From contig WGNK01000053.1 in NCBI GenBank assembly GCA_016124535.1, positions 1-64,000 on the forward strand: a DNA stretch of 64,000 nt, given 5' to 3'. The notes beneath the pieces are model-generated. The model was not told where the DNA came from. It ran no database searches and was given only the letters and a program-made list of their open reading frames with translations. Of the stretch, positions 1 through 8,339 are shown one piece after another. The position numbers and the translations under genes are program-made. The first letter of the stretch is position 1, and the number at the start of each line of letters is the position of its first letter. The DNA comes from Azospirillum sp. Lineage in GTDB: Bacteria > Pseudomonadota > Alphaproteobacteria > Azospirillales > Azospirillaceae.

Positions 1-101
1 ACTGTCACCGAAGACTGTTCGAACCGATCGGCAATGTCCCCCCGGCCGAGGCCGAAGCGCGCTACTATGCCGAAATCCGGGGCACTCCCCTGGCGGCGTG
101 A
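1..101 (+). pseudogene. C-terminal end of an IS3-family transposase (OrfB/DDE integrase), cut by the window edge
   Basis: The frame starting at base 3 reads to a TGA at 99-101 and ends with the residues EPIGNVPPAEAEARYYAEI, the characteristic tail of the OrfB integrase of many IS3-family elements in Proteobacteria. Only about 32 residues lie inside the window, so the DDE catalytic core is outside and it cannot be told whether the copy is intact. The inverted repeat expected at the right end of such an element follows directly. The call rests on recognising the tail and the flanking repeat together. Confidence 0.75.
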
Positions 102-140
102 CTCAAACCAAAAGGCCTCCGGCAATCCCGGGGCGGTTCA
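102..140 (+). repeat. Right terminal inverted repeat of the IS3-family element
   Basis: The bases after the transposase stop run through ggcctccggcaatcccgggg and end in cggttca. Read on the other strand this begins TGAACCGCCCCGGG, the usual tip of this group of IS3 elements. The IS therefore ends at about base 140. A short inverted repeat (cattctg...cagaatg, about 139-161) lies immediately outside it. Confidence 0.65.
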
Positions 141-221
141 TTCTGGATACAGTACAGAATGGGGGGGCAGGGGCACACCGACACGGAAACTCAAAATAGG
201 CACTTACGGCACCGTCACTGC

Positions 222-313
222 CGCAGGCCGGAGTATTCGCCACCGCAGGCCGGTTGAACGCGCCACCCGCGGTCGGCGCAAAGCGCCACCCTGGGCCGGT
301 CCAACGCGCCACC
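222..313 (-). repeat. Left multiple terminal repeats of the IS21 element (four 23-bp units)
   Basis: The core gcgccacc (ggtggcgc on the other strand) ends at 244, 267, 290 and 313, an exact spacing of 23 bp. The outermost copy is diverged (tcgccacc). In IS21 relatives such repeats bind the transposase. Confidence 0.7.
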
Positions 314-486
314 CCGAACCGGAGGCCGACAGGCCGGAGTGAGGCGAGCCGCTGCTGACAGAAGAACTCTAACTTGCTCGGTATTCGCTGATCAAGTATA
401 ATCTGAGTCTCAGTCAATCTAGTTGTTGCTGTGGTGCGCGCAAGAATTTCGTGAATAACGGGGATAACTTGTCTAAGTGATTTACT

Positions 487-1254
487 TTATTCGTCTTTCG
501 CGGGCTCGGTTGTGTGGATAACCTCCGGTTTGGCGGTTCGGCGGCGCATCGACTCGCCGCGCAGCTCGATGCGGTAGGCGGTGTGGACCAGGCGGTCGAG
601 GATGGCGTCGGCGTAGGTCGGATCGCCGATCATCTCATGCCAGCCATCGATCGGGACCTGGGTGGCGATGATGGTGGAGGCCCGACCGTGGCGGTCGTCG
701 ATCACCTCCATCAGATCGCGCCGTTGCTCGGCGGTCAGCTTGATCATGGCCCAATCGTCGAGAATCAAGAGCTTGACGCGGGCGATGGCGGTGAGCGCGC
801 GGGCCTGGCGGCCAGCGATGCGGGCGACCGCCAGTTCGTCGAGCAGGCGCGACAGGCGCTTGTAGAGCACGGTGACGCCATCGCGGGCGGCCTGGTTGCC
901 AAGCGCGCAGGCGATCCAGCTTTTGCCGACCCCGGCCGGCCCGGTGATCAGCACGTTGAGATGCTGGCGCAACCAGGTACCGCTGGCCAGCGCCTGGACG
1001 GTGGCTCGGTCTATGCCGTGCGGGGAGCGCAGGTCGAGGTTTTCCAGGCAGGCGGTCTGGCGCATGCCGGCGCGGCGCAGGCGCTGCTTGAGGGCGTCGT
1101 CCAGCGTGGCGGCATATTGGGCCTCGACGAGGAGCGCCAGGCGCTCCTCGAACGGCAGGGCCGCGAGATCGGGGTTGGCCAGCTGGGCCGCCAGGGCATC
1201 GGCCATGGCCTTCAGGCGCAGGGCGAGCAGTTTTTCGATGGTCGGCTGGATCAT
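487..1254 (-). CDS. istB: IS21-family helper ATPase IstB
   Basis: This 255-residue protein has the size and layout of IstB, the AAA+ ATPase that works with the IstA transposase to choose target DNA. A Walker A motif GPAGVGKS lies near residue 106, a Walker B segment LLILDDW follows, and ATQVPIDGWHEMIGD is a typical IstB signature. Its ATG lies 9 bp beyond the end of the istA frame, so the two genes are co-transcribed, as is standard. No frameshift or stop interrupts it. On its own it cannot transpose, since its partner istA is damaged. Confidence 0.93.
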   Translation of the reverse strand: MIQPTIEKLLALRLKAMADALAAQLANPDLAALPFEERLALLVEAQYAATLDDALKQRLRRAGMRQTACLENLDLRSPHGIDRATVQALASGTWLRQHLNVLITGPAGVGKSWIACALGNQAARDGVTVLYKRLSRLLDELAVARIAGRQARALTAIARVKLLILDDWAMIKLTAEQRRDLMEVIDDRHGRASTIIATQVPIDGWHEMIGDPTYADAILDRLVHTAYRIELRGESMRRRTAKPEVIHTTEPAKDE

Positions 1255-1263
1255 GATCGCTCC

Positions 1264-2783
1264 TCAGTGACGGTAATAGCCGGCGCCGCGAACATTGGCG
1301 TGGGCGGTGGAACCAACATCGGCGGCGGGATCGGGGATGGCGTGGGGCCGTTTGAGCAGTTGCTCGACATAGCCCGACGAGCGGACGCCGGCCGAAAGCG
1401 CGCAGCGGCAGGCCGCTTCCAGGCGCTCGGCCGGATACTTGGTGGCCAGGCGCAGGATGCCCAGGCACGACCGGACGCCTTGTTCGACATGGTCACGGCT
1501 GGCGAGCCAAGCGCTCGACTAGGCGGCGGTCGCCAGGCCGACCTTGGCGGCCTCGGCGCGGAGCCAGTCCGGGGTCCGGCGGGCGACCGCGGCGTGTGCC
1601 GGCGGCATGTGCTGGTCGAGGGTCTGCCAGCGATTGACACCGAAGACGCGCGGGTGGCAGGCCAGCCGTTCGCCGCGGTGGAAGACTTCGACCAGGGTCG
1701 GAGTCAGGAAGGCATCGACCTTCCTGCCGACCACGCTGTAATGAACCGAGTAAAAGTTCCGGTCGACGGCAATGTGGTAATCTTTGTGGACGGTGCGCTC
1801 GATCTTCCATTCGCCGATGACGTAGGGCTCCTTGGGCAGCGGGCGCAGGGCCGGACGTTCGATCGCCTCGAACAGCGAGCGCCGGCTGCCCTCGCGGGGC
1901 GGCGAGAGCGGCTTGTGGTTCAGTTCGGCGACCAGCACCTGGATCGCCTGGTTCAGTTCGGACAAGGAGAAAAATTGACGGTTGCGCAGGCATGCCAATA
2001 TCCAGCGGTAGGCCTGGAGGACTCCGTTCTCGACCGATGGCTTGTCCTTTGGCTTTCCCGGCCGGGCTGGCAGCACGGCGGTGTCGTAGTGCTTGATCAG
2101 CGCGGCGTAGCTGGCGTTGACCAGCGGATCATAATAGGACGCGTGGGTGATGCCGGTCTTGAGATTGTCCGGAATTACTTTCGCCGGCACGCCGCCCAGA
2201 AATCCGAACAGGCAGACATGGGCGGCCAGCCAGTCCTCCTGCTTCTGGGTCCAACTGGCCTCGGCATAGATCAGCCCGGTACAGGGCAGGCAGGCGACGA
2301 ACAGCTGCGCCTGGCGAACGCTGCCATCGACCATGACCGCGATGGTGTCGCCGGCATAATCGACACGGCAACCGCCTCGCCGGCGCGGTGGGTCTGGTGC
2401 ATCGACAGCCCCGGCCGGGCCTGCTTGCGCCAGTGCGCGTAGTGGGCCTTGAACTGGGTCAGGCCGAAACCGTCCGGCTGCGCGGCCTTGTACTCCAGCC
2501 ACACCAGTTTGAGGGTGACGTGGCGGTTCCGCCGCAAATCCTGGTCGATCGCCGCCCAGTCCGGCATCGCCCGGTCGCCAGGTAGAGGCTGCGCCGGAAA
2601 CAGCGCCGCCTCCAGGACGTGGTCGGCCATGCCGTCGGCGGCCGCAGCGTCGATCCCAGCCGCCGCCGCCCGCGCCAGGTACTTGCGCACCGACGACCGG
2701 GCCACGCGCGCTCCGGCCGCGATGGCGCTCAGATTGTCGCCCAGCGCCACCCGTAAACTTAGAACTTCCTTGATCCGTCGCAT
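1264..2783 (-). pseudogene. istA: IS21-family transposase IstA, broken by a frameshift and an in-frame stop
   Basis: IstA is the DDE transposase of IS21 elements. The N-terminal HTH part (MRRIKEVLSLRVALGDNLS) and the DDE part (VDYAGDTIAVMVDG ... VIPDNLKTGI ... KDKPSVENG) are both recognisable but lie in different frames, with the shift near 2365-2375, just before the first catalytic Asp. A TAG at 1519-1521 then interrupts the C-terminal part, which continues in the same frame (DHVEQGVRSCLGILRLATK) to a TGA at 1264-1266. Around the TAG, relatives would read ALVERWLASR. A missing C and an extra T nearby account for the stop, so it is decay rather than a simple substitution. The start at 2783 was chosen for its match to the family N-terminus. 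Confidence 0.85.
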
Positions 2784-2879
2784 CGCTGACCTCGGTCTCG
2801 GCATCGCCGCCCTCCTTGCAAAAGGCGAGACGATACTTCCGGTGACTTCATGGTCAGCAGTGGCTCAGCTCCCCAAAAG

Positions 2880-2994
2880 GGTGGCGCGTTCGGCCGGCCC
2901 AGGGTGGCGCTTTCACCCGGCCAGAGGTGGCGCTTTGAACCGGCCCGGGGTGGCGCTTTGGACCGGCCGCGGGTGGCGCTTTCGCCCGACCTGC
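2880..2994 (+). repeat. Right multiple terminal repeats of the IS21 element (five 23-bp units)
   Basis: Copies of ggtggcgc begin at 2880, 2903, 2926, 2949 and 2972, exactly 23 bp apart, each followed by tt and a ccggcc-like segment. They face inward relative to the left block. The first unit has cgtt instead of the ctt of the others. Confidence 0.8.
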
Positions 2995-3000
2995 GCAGGC

Positions 3001-3768
3001 GAATACCCGGTGTATCCACTTCAGAGGGATATGGGCTGCCATCTTCCCGACGATGCGGGGATCGTGTCGGTATTCATCAAGACCGGGATACGAGGCGTGA
3101 CCGTCGGTGATCAGCGTCGCGCCCGGCGCGATATCGGCGGCGATGAACGCATGAATGTGCGAGGCGTGGTTGCTGGGAATGGTGGCGAGCCGGATGCGTC
3201 CGGACATGGTGTCGAGGTACTTGCTTCCGAGAGCCTTGGGTTTCTGGGCTTTCTTGCTGGTCCGATCAACGACCTCGACAGCGCCGATGATGAGGATTTC
3301 GCCCGTTTTCAGCGGGGAGGCCGGATCATCGTCGGCGCGGAATGGCATCTCTGCTTGGTCGATCTCGACGACACCCACCAAGGGGTCGCGCTCAGGGTCC
3401 ACCATCGACCGCCGCAACTTCTGCACCAGAAGCCAGGCCGTGCTGTAGGAAAGCCCGAGTTGACCCTTCAACTGTTGCGCCGACATCCCGTTGGAATGCG
3501 TGGACATCAGGTGCGCCGCCCAAAACCAGGCCGTCAAGGGCATTTTGGTCCGGTGCATCACCGTTCCGGCCGTCACCGATGTCTGGCGACCGCAGACCGC
3601 GCATTCATAGGTATAGGCTCGGCTCTTCAGCAAACAGTCGCGGGGCTCGGCGCACGCAGGACACACGAACCCGTTCGGCCAACGCCGCTCGAAAAGGAAG
3701 CGCGCACAGCTCGCCTCATCCGGAAACCGTTGTTGGAATTCAAGCAGAGTGGGTTGTTTCCTCGCCAT
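3001..3768 (-). pseudogene. IS1595-family transposase (ISXO2-like), C-terminus lost to the IS21 insertion
   Basis: The first 255 or so codons encode an IS1595-family transposase: an N-terminal zinc-ribbon (CPAC ... CAVCG), the segment GTVMHRTKMPLTAWFWA, and the DDE-type core with VVEIDQAEM and LITDGHASYPGL. At KWIHRVF the family would continue into SNL and about 45 more residues. Here the frame instead reads through the IS21 terminal repeats to an accidental stop at 2854. The catalytic Asn/His and Glu-proximal C-terminal part is therefore gone. The IS tip upstream of the gene probably lies near 3820-3826, where the capsid gene begins. Confidence 0.85.
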
Positions 3769-3825
3769 AAGGTTGGAGTGTGAACGGAGATATGCAACCT
3801 GTCAATCGGAACCTGGGACAACGCG

Positions 3826-4440
3826 ATAAGTCTTTTCGTGATTGGCCGGAAGGCGCTGATGAACGACGATCTCGGGGCATTCAACCAGTTGACGGCCCTG
3901 ATCGCCCAGCGTTCCATTTCGTTCGAAAATGCGAAGGCCCTCGCGTTGCTTGCGAGCGTTGGCCCCAATCTGTCCGACGGCAAGGCCCTATTCCACGTCG
4001 ATCACAGCAACTATCAGGCCAGCGGAACGACGATCGCCAACGGCCTCGGTGCCGCCGTCGCCGCGATGCGGAAGCAGGTCGGACTGGACGGCCTGCCTAT
4101 CGACGTTCAACCCAGGTTCCTGCTCGTCGGACCGGACCAAGAGGTGCAGGCCCGGCAGATGGTCGCGACCATCATCGCGAACCAGACCAGCAATGCGAAT
4201 CCATGGTCGGGCGCGTTTGAAGTATTGGTGGATACCAATATCACCGGGAACCGGTGGTATCTCCTCTCCGAGCCGCTGGTTACTCCGAGTATCGTCTACG
4301 GCTACGTCAACGGCGCCAACGGTCCGCAGGTGACGACCGAGATTGATTTCGACACCAAGGCGCTCAAGGTCCGCGCCGGTCTCGATTTCGCCTGTGGCGT
4401 GGTGGACTTCCGGGGCGCATACCTGAACGCTGGGGCATAA
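3826..4440 (+). pseudogene. Phage major capsid protein, C-terminal portion (Mu gpT-like / protease-capsid fusion type)
   Basis: The frame is open from about 3784 and becomes recognisable at ALMNDDLGAFNQL. It continues through GKALFHVDHSNYQASG and PRFLLVGPDQEVQAR to a TAA at 4440. These are hallmarks of the major head subunit found as Mu gpT-like proteins, or as the C-terminal half of fused prohead protease-capsid proteins in alphaproteobacterial phages. All upstream sequence (protease part and N-arm) is missing because the IS1595 element sits at the 5' edge. A GTG at 3838 could start a 200-residue product, but this would lack much of the fold. It shows that the element to the right once had structural genes. 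Confidence 0.75.
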
Positions 4441-4468
4441 AGGAACGGCCCTTCGCGGAGGATTCAAT

Positions 4469-5137
4469 ATGAACGACTTCGAGCGCGCAAAGTTGGCCCG
4501 CGATTTCGTGACCGACGTGCGTCGCAACAGCATCGAGGACCTGCTCAAAATCAGGGACGGCGCCGAGCTGGCCGGTATGCTCTCGAACGTGTGCGGCCTC
4601 CAACCCTCCATGATCCCGCTCTCCACTTTGATCACCCGCGAAATATTGGTGACCGCGGCCGGCACGACGGTTGATGCATTCAAGAGCCAGCAACGTCGGA
4701 ATCAATCAGCGGTCTTCGACTTCGAGGACGATGAACTCCCGTCGCCGAATACCTTTGATAAGCGCCTGCGGTACACCGTCCAGGACGCCATCATCCTCGG
4801 ACTCCAGGTCGTCGCCATGGCCGAAAAGGGAATGTCTGCGGAAATGGCGAAAACGATCGCCCACGATGCGCCCAACGTTATCAGCCAGACGACCGGCCTC
4901 CCGAGCTTCTCCGCGGCGCTCGAATGGCCCGCTGATATTTGGATCGTCCAGCGCACGGTCGAAACCGGAGAGGAAATCCTCCTCTATGGACGTGAGGCCG
5001 GACCGCTGGCCATCGCTATGGAGAAGGCATCGGAAAATCCGCCCGAAGGAACAGTGGTTCGGCTCGACGCGGTCAATCTCAGTGCGATCGCCAAAAAGGT
5101 GCTCGCTCGCTTGGCAACCATGATCCCCACCAAATAA
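4469..5137 (+). CDS. Unknown protein of the phage/satellite element (222 aa)
   Basis: I do not recognise this 222-residue protein. It starts with ATG behind a good ribosome binding site (cggaggattcaat), 28 bp after the capsid frame, and ends with TAA just before a stem-loop, so it belongs to the capsid transcription unit. It has no signal peptide or clear membrane segment. The sequence is mixed charged and hydrophobic, with an acidic stretch (FDFEDDELPSP) near residue 92. Its place after the capsid gene would fit a head-completion or accessory protein, but its length and composition do not identify one. Confidence 0.7.
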   Translation: MNDFERAKLARDFVTDVRRNSIEDLLKIRDGAELAGMLSNVCGLQPSMIPLSTLITREILVTAAGTTVDAFKSQQRRNQSAVFDFEDDELPSPNTFDKRLRYTVQDAIILGLQVVAMAEKGMSAEMAKTIAHDAPNVISQTTGLPSFSAALEWPADIWIVQRTVETGEEILLYGREAGPLAIAMEKASENPPEGTVVRLDAVNLSAIAKKVLARLATMIPTK

Positions 5138-5142
5138 ACCAG

Positions 5143-5162
5143 GGGCCGGCACAGTCCGGCCC
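5143..5162 (+). terminator. Stem-loop after the capsid transcription unit
   Basis: A perfect 7-bp GC stem (gggccgg / ccggccc) with a 6-base loop lies 6 bases after the TAA of the preceding gene. There is no T-run, so its strength as an intrinsic terminator is uncertain. Confidence 0.45.
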
Positions 5163-5231
5163 ATTCCATAATCGCAGAAAAACAGCGGGAGAGTCCCGCC
5201 ACCGACAAACACGATTCAATGAGGTTCTCCA

Positions 5232-5435
5232 ATGATCTCCGAAAACTGTTCATTCCGGACAAAGAACGCCGCCAAATACTTGTGGATTTCCGCGAGCTTT
5301 CTCGAAAAACTTCGCGTCCGCGGCGGTGGTCCTGAGTACGCCAAAATCGGCAAGATAGTCGTCTACGCTCGCAATGATCTCGACAAGTACAGAGACGAAC
5401 GGAAGTGCCGATCAACTTCGGACGGCGCGTCATGA
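5232..5435 (+). CDS. AlpA/excisionase-type helix-turn-helix protein
   Basis: This 67-residue protein has the pattern of the MerR-like HTH_17 family of phage AlpA and excisionase proteins: FRTKNAAKYLWISASFLEKL followed by a wing RGGGPEYAKIGKIVVYARNDLDKY. Such proteins control excision or early gene expression of prophages and satellites. It follows a gaggttctcca ribosome site. Its stop overlaps the start of the PrimPol gene (ATGA at 5432-5435), so translation of the two is probably coupled and it heads the replication operon. No integrase gene is visible in the window. Confidence 0.8.
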   Translation: MISENCSFRTKNAAKYLWISASFLEKLRVRGGGPEYAKIGKIVVYARNDLDKYRDERKCRSTSDGAS

Positions 5436-6289
5436 GCAATCTGCGCGCCGCTCTCGAATATGCCACAGCCGGGCTGCCCGTGTTCCCGATGGTCGCTACC
5501 AATGGGCGCAAGGTGCCGACCACCGAGCATGGTTTCCGAGATGCGACCCGCGACGTTGACCTGATCGCCGCGTGGTGGGGGCCGAATCAGGGCTGGCTGG
5601 TGGCGATGCCGACAGGCGCCATAACCGGCCGAGTTGTGCTCGATGTTGACGTGAAAAATGGAGTATGCGGCTGGGATGCGCTGGAAAATCTGGGAGCCCT
5701 TCCGTTGCCGCACACGCCCCACGCGCACACCCCGAGCGGCGGGTGCCATATCCATTTTGCCGCCCCGGCCTAGTCGGTGCGGTGTTCGGCCGGGAAAATC
5801 GGTGCCGGGCTCGACATCCGGGGAGACGGCGGCAGCATCATCATGCCGGCGCCCCTCGGTTGGTACTGGTGGGACACCGCGATCGACCCGGCAATCCCGC
5901 TGGCTCCGCTGCCGGAATGGCTTGTCGAGGCCATCCGGCCGCGCGTCGAGGCGGTTGCGGCGTCGGCGCCTGATTATCTGATGCCTGGGCTTTCCCGCTA
6001 CGGGCGCGCAGCTCTCGACGGCGCCGGCAAAGACATTATGTCGGTTGCACCTGGGAAACAGGAAGTCACGCTAAATAATAAGTCCTTCTGGATTGGCCAG
6101 CTTGTTGCCGGTTGGGAAATCCCTCGCGGCCTTGCAAAAGACGCCATGATTTTTGCCGTAAGTAAAATGCCGAACTACGATCCACAGAACCCCTGGCTTT
6201 TAGCCGATATTACAAAAAAGATTGAAGATTCTATTTCCGCCGGCTGCCGCAAGCCCGCCGTGCCGACCAAGGAGCGCAAAAATGCCTGA
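5432..6289 (+). pseudogene. Bifunctional DNA primase/polymerase (PrimPol) with an in-frame TAG
   Basis: This is an N-terminal PrimPol-type replication protein of phages and plasmids. ALEYATAGLPVFPM opens the domain, LDVDVKNG carries the DxD-like metal site, HTPSGGCHIHF is the next conserved motif and GLDIRGDGGSIIMP closes the core. A TAG at 5771-5773 (codon 114) splits it, with the frame unchanged on both sides. Relatives would read a Gln-like residue here, so a single CAG-to-TAG change would explain it. The start at 5432 is chosen because ATGA overlaps the upstream stop. The 3' end overlaps the next gene's ATG by 8 bases. It is either dead or made by amber readthrough. Confidence 0.8.
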
Positions 6290-7679
6290 TACCTCGCCAT
6301 TTTGGGAAGATGACGCCGAACTGTCCGGCCAAGTCGCGGCCGAACTGAATACCCGGCTTTTAGTTACGCCGGTTGAAGGGTCTGAGGACGAGCTGGCGTG
6401 CCGGTTCACGGCCAAGCACCGCAATGACTTGCGCTATGTCGCCGCGTGGGGCAAATGGCTGGAATGGGATGGCTGCAGGTGGAAATTTGACTCGACGTTG
6501 CGGGTCTTCGATCTGGCGCGGCTGGTCTGCCGGGCAGCGGCGGCGGAATCCGACGACGAGGACTTGGCGAGCGCCCGCACGGTCGCCGCAGTCGAAAAAT
6601 TAGCCAAGTCGGATCGGGCGCACGCCAGCACGGTTGACCAGTGGGACATCGATCCCTGGCTGCTCAACACGCAGGGCGGGACCGTCGATCTGCGGACCGG
6701 GCAGCTCCGGCCGCACAGCCGCATCGACCACCTGACGAAGATCACGGCCGCGACGCCCGGAGGCGATTGCCCGACCTGGCTGGCCTTTCTGGACCGTGTC
6801 ACCGACCACGACGCGGACCTTCAATCATTCCTCGCACGGATGATCGGATATAGTCTAACCGGCATCACGCGAGATCATGCTCTGTTCTTCGCCCATGGGA
6901 GCGGCGGCAACGGAAAAGGCGTTTTCCTCAACACCATTACCAGATTGATGGGCGACTATGCTGCCGTGGCGCCGATGGAAACTTTTGTCGCGACGGCAAG
7001 CGACCGGCACCCGACCGACCTTGCGATGCTTCGCGGCGCCCGTCTGGTGAGCGCACAGGAAACCGAAGAAGGCCGGCGGTGGGCTGAGGCGAAGATCAAG
7101 AGCTTGACCGGTGGAGACCCGATATCGGCGCGGTTCATGCGACAGGACTTCTTCACCTTTGTGCCACAATTCAAACTTGTGATCGCCGGCAACCACAAAC
7201 CGAGCTTGCGGGCCGTAGACGAGGCGATCCGTCGTCGATTCCATCTTCTGCCCTTCACGGTGACGATCCCGGCCGGCGAGCGCGACCCGAATTTGCCGAA
7301 AAAGCTCGAAGCCGAGTGGGGTGGCATCCTCGCCTGGGCCATCGAAGGGTGTCTTGAGTGGCAGCGAATCGGATTGCAGCCTCCGAAGGCAGTGGTTGAC
7401 GCAACAGAAAAGTACCTGTCAGAGGAAGACTCGTTTTTTACGTAGATGGACGAATGCTGCGAACTATATGGGCGAGTTTTTGAGAGTTCTGCTGATCTAT
7501 TTACTTCATGGAATTCTTGGGCTGAACGGAATGGTGAGCACACTTGGACTAAGAAGCGCTTCGGACAGACTATGGAAAACCGTGGTTATCAGCCTTCGAA
7601 GCTGAGAGGTGTTCGCGGATACTATGGCTTGCGATTGACGCAGCCGGACTACTCGGCCGACCCCAGGTACGCGGATTGA
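6282..7679 (+). pseudogene. P4-type phage/plasmid primase with SF3 helicase, interrupted by an in-frame TAG
   Basis: The protein matches the D5/P4 alpha family that unwinds replication origins of phages and satellites. After a D5_N region, the Walker A AHGSGGNGKGVFL lies near residue 206, and the SF3 motifs GARLVSAQETEEGRRW and FKLVIAGNHKP follow. A TAG at 7443-7445 (codon 388) lies between DSFFT and MDECCEL. The downstream frame (DLFTSWNSWAERNGEHT) is the normal family C-terminus, so TGG (Trp) to TAG is the simplest change. The start at 6282 has an ideal ribosome site (aaggagcgcaaaa), better than the in-frame start at 6222. The helicase core itself would be made intact even if translation stops at the TAG. 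Confidence 0.85.
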
Positions 7680-7763
7680 CGCCGCGGACGCGTTTGACAT
7701 GAAGTTTGTATATCCCCGTCACGCGCTCAGCAAGTTTTATGCCAAGAATGGAGCGTTTAAGCC

Positions 7764-8048
7764 ATGAACGAGCCGAAAATCAAGGTCGCACGAATGTTCG
7801 AGAAGACCAGCGCCAACGGACGCCGCTATTTTACCGGCCGATGGGGTGGCGCTCGGGTCTTGCTGTTCAAGGACGATCGTTCCGAGGTGGAGGGCGAATG
7901 GTCGATGTTCCTGCAGGAGATACCGCCGGAGCAGGAATCTCACGGACCGGCAGCGCAGAAGCCTGAATCCCGCGGCGGCTATCAGAAGCGCTCTCAGAAG
8001 CCTGCTCCGGCTGGCGACCCGATGCCCAACGATCCGTTGCCATGGTGA
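7764..8048 (+). CDS. Small phage-associated protein of unknown function (94 aa)
   Basis: The N-terminal half (KVARMFEKTSANGRRYFTG, then GGARVLLFKDD) resembles small proteins common next to replication genes in alphaproteobacterial phages and plasmids, probably a beta-rich fold. The C-terminal half is Pro/Gln-rich and looks disordered. The ATG follows an aatggagcg ribosome site. It is the last gene before tRNA-Asn and the rightmost gene of the element. No enzymatic motif is visible and I assign no function. Confidence 0.65.
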   Translation: MNEPKIKVARMFEKTSANGRRYFTGRWGGARVLLFKDDRSEVEGEWSMFLQEIPPEQESHGPAAQKPESRGGYQKRSQKPAPAGDPMPNDPLPW

Positions 8049-8096
8049 GAACGAGTCCGGTGATCCCGCGGTGCTCCCGCAAGCTTTTCCGCCAAC

Positions 8097-8129
8097 GAAA
8101 AAGGGCCTAGCCGATTAAGCTAAGCCCTT
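8097..8129 (-). terminator. Rho-independent terminator of tRNA-Asn
   Basis: Read on the minus strand, the sequence just past the tRNA 3' end forms an 11-bp stem (aagggcttagc / gctaggccctt, one G-U pair) with a 7-base loop, followed by a run of five T. It lies between the tRNA and the mobile element, so either the element brought its own copy or integration left it in place. Confidence 0.8.
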
Positions 8130-8137
8130 GATTTTGT

Positions 8138-8213
8138 TGGCTCCCCGGGACGGATTCGAACCGCCGACACGGTGGTTAACAGCCACCTGCTCTACCGGCT
8201 GAGCTACCGGGGA
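8138..8213 (-). tRNA. tRNA-Asn (anticodon GTT)
   Basis: A complete 76-base cloverleaf can be drawn: acceptor tccccgg/ccgggga, D arm agctcagccggtagagc, anticodon loop ctgttaacc with GTT, T arm with ggttcgaatcc, and an encoded CCA. The 3' end faces the mobile element at 3.8-8.05 kb, the orientation expected if the element integrated by site-specific recombination at the tRNA 3' end. Confidence 0.95.
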
Positions 8214-8219
8214 TCAGCT

Positions 8220-8247
8220 CGCGGGCGGGAACGTTGTCCCGCCCGCG
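8220..8247 (-). terminator. Strong GC stem-loop between the pap gene and tRNA-Asn
   Basis: A perfect 11-bp inverted repeat (cgcgggcggga / tcccgcccgcg) around a 6-base loop lies 92 bases after the pap stop and 7 bases before the tRNA 5' end. It has no T-run. It would separate pap transcription from the tRNA or act in tRNA 5' processing context. Confidence 0.5.
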
Positions 8248-8339
8248 GCGTGGGCGGGTGTATAGCAAAGCCCGACGGGGAACGCCAGCCTTTCGACACG
8301 GGATTTTCACAGAGATTGGCAGCGCCACGCACGCCGCGA

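Larger units (their letters stand above)
222..2994 (-). mobile_element. IS21-family insertion sequence with multiple terminal repeats
   Basis: The element holds the istA-istB pair on the minus strand, flanked on both sides by inward-facing blocks of 23-bp repeats, the multiple terminal repeats typical of IS21. The right end lies within a transposase gene of the IS1595 family, whose reading frame is native up to about 3001 and then runs into repeat sequence. The exact tips are not resolved. The left flank does not contain the missing half of the interrupted gene, so a clean target duplication cannot be shown. istB looks intact but istA is broken, so the copy is probably immobile by itself. Confidence 0.75.

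Noticed and set aside
1519..1521. The TAG in istA as further evidence for amber recoding
   Set aside because: Compensating small indels next to it and a frameshift upstream explain it as decay, unlike the single-base TAGs in the phage genes.
2880..2994. Regular short repeats look like a small CRISPR array
   Set aside because: The 23-bp period leaves no unique spacers of normal length, the units are nearly continuous, there are no cas genes, and the mirror-image block at the other end of istAB identifies IS21 terminal repeats.
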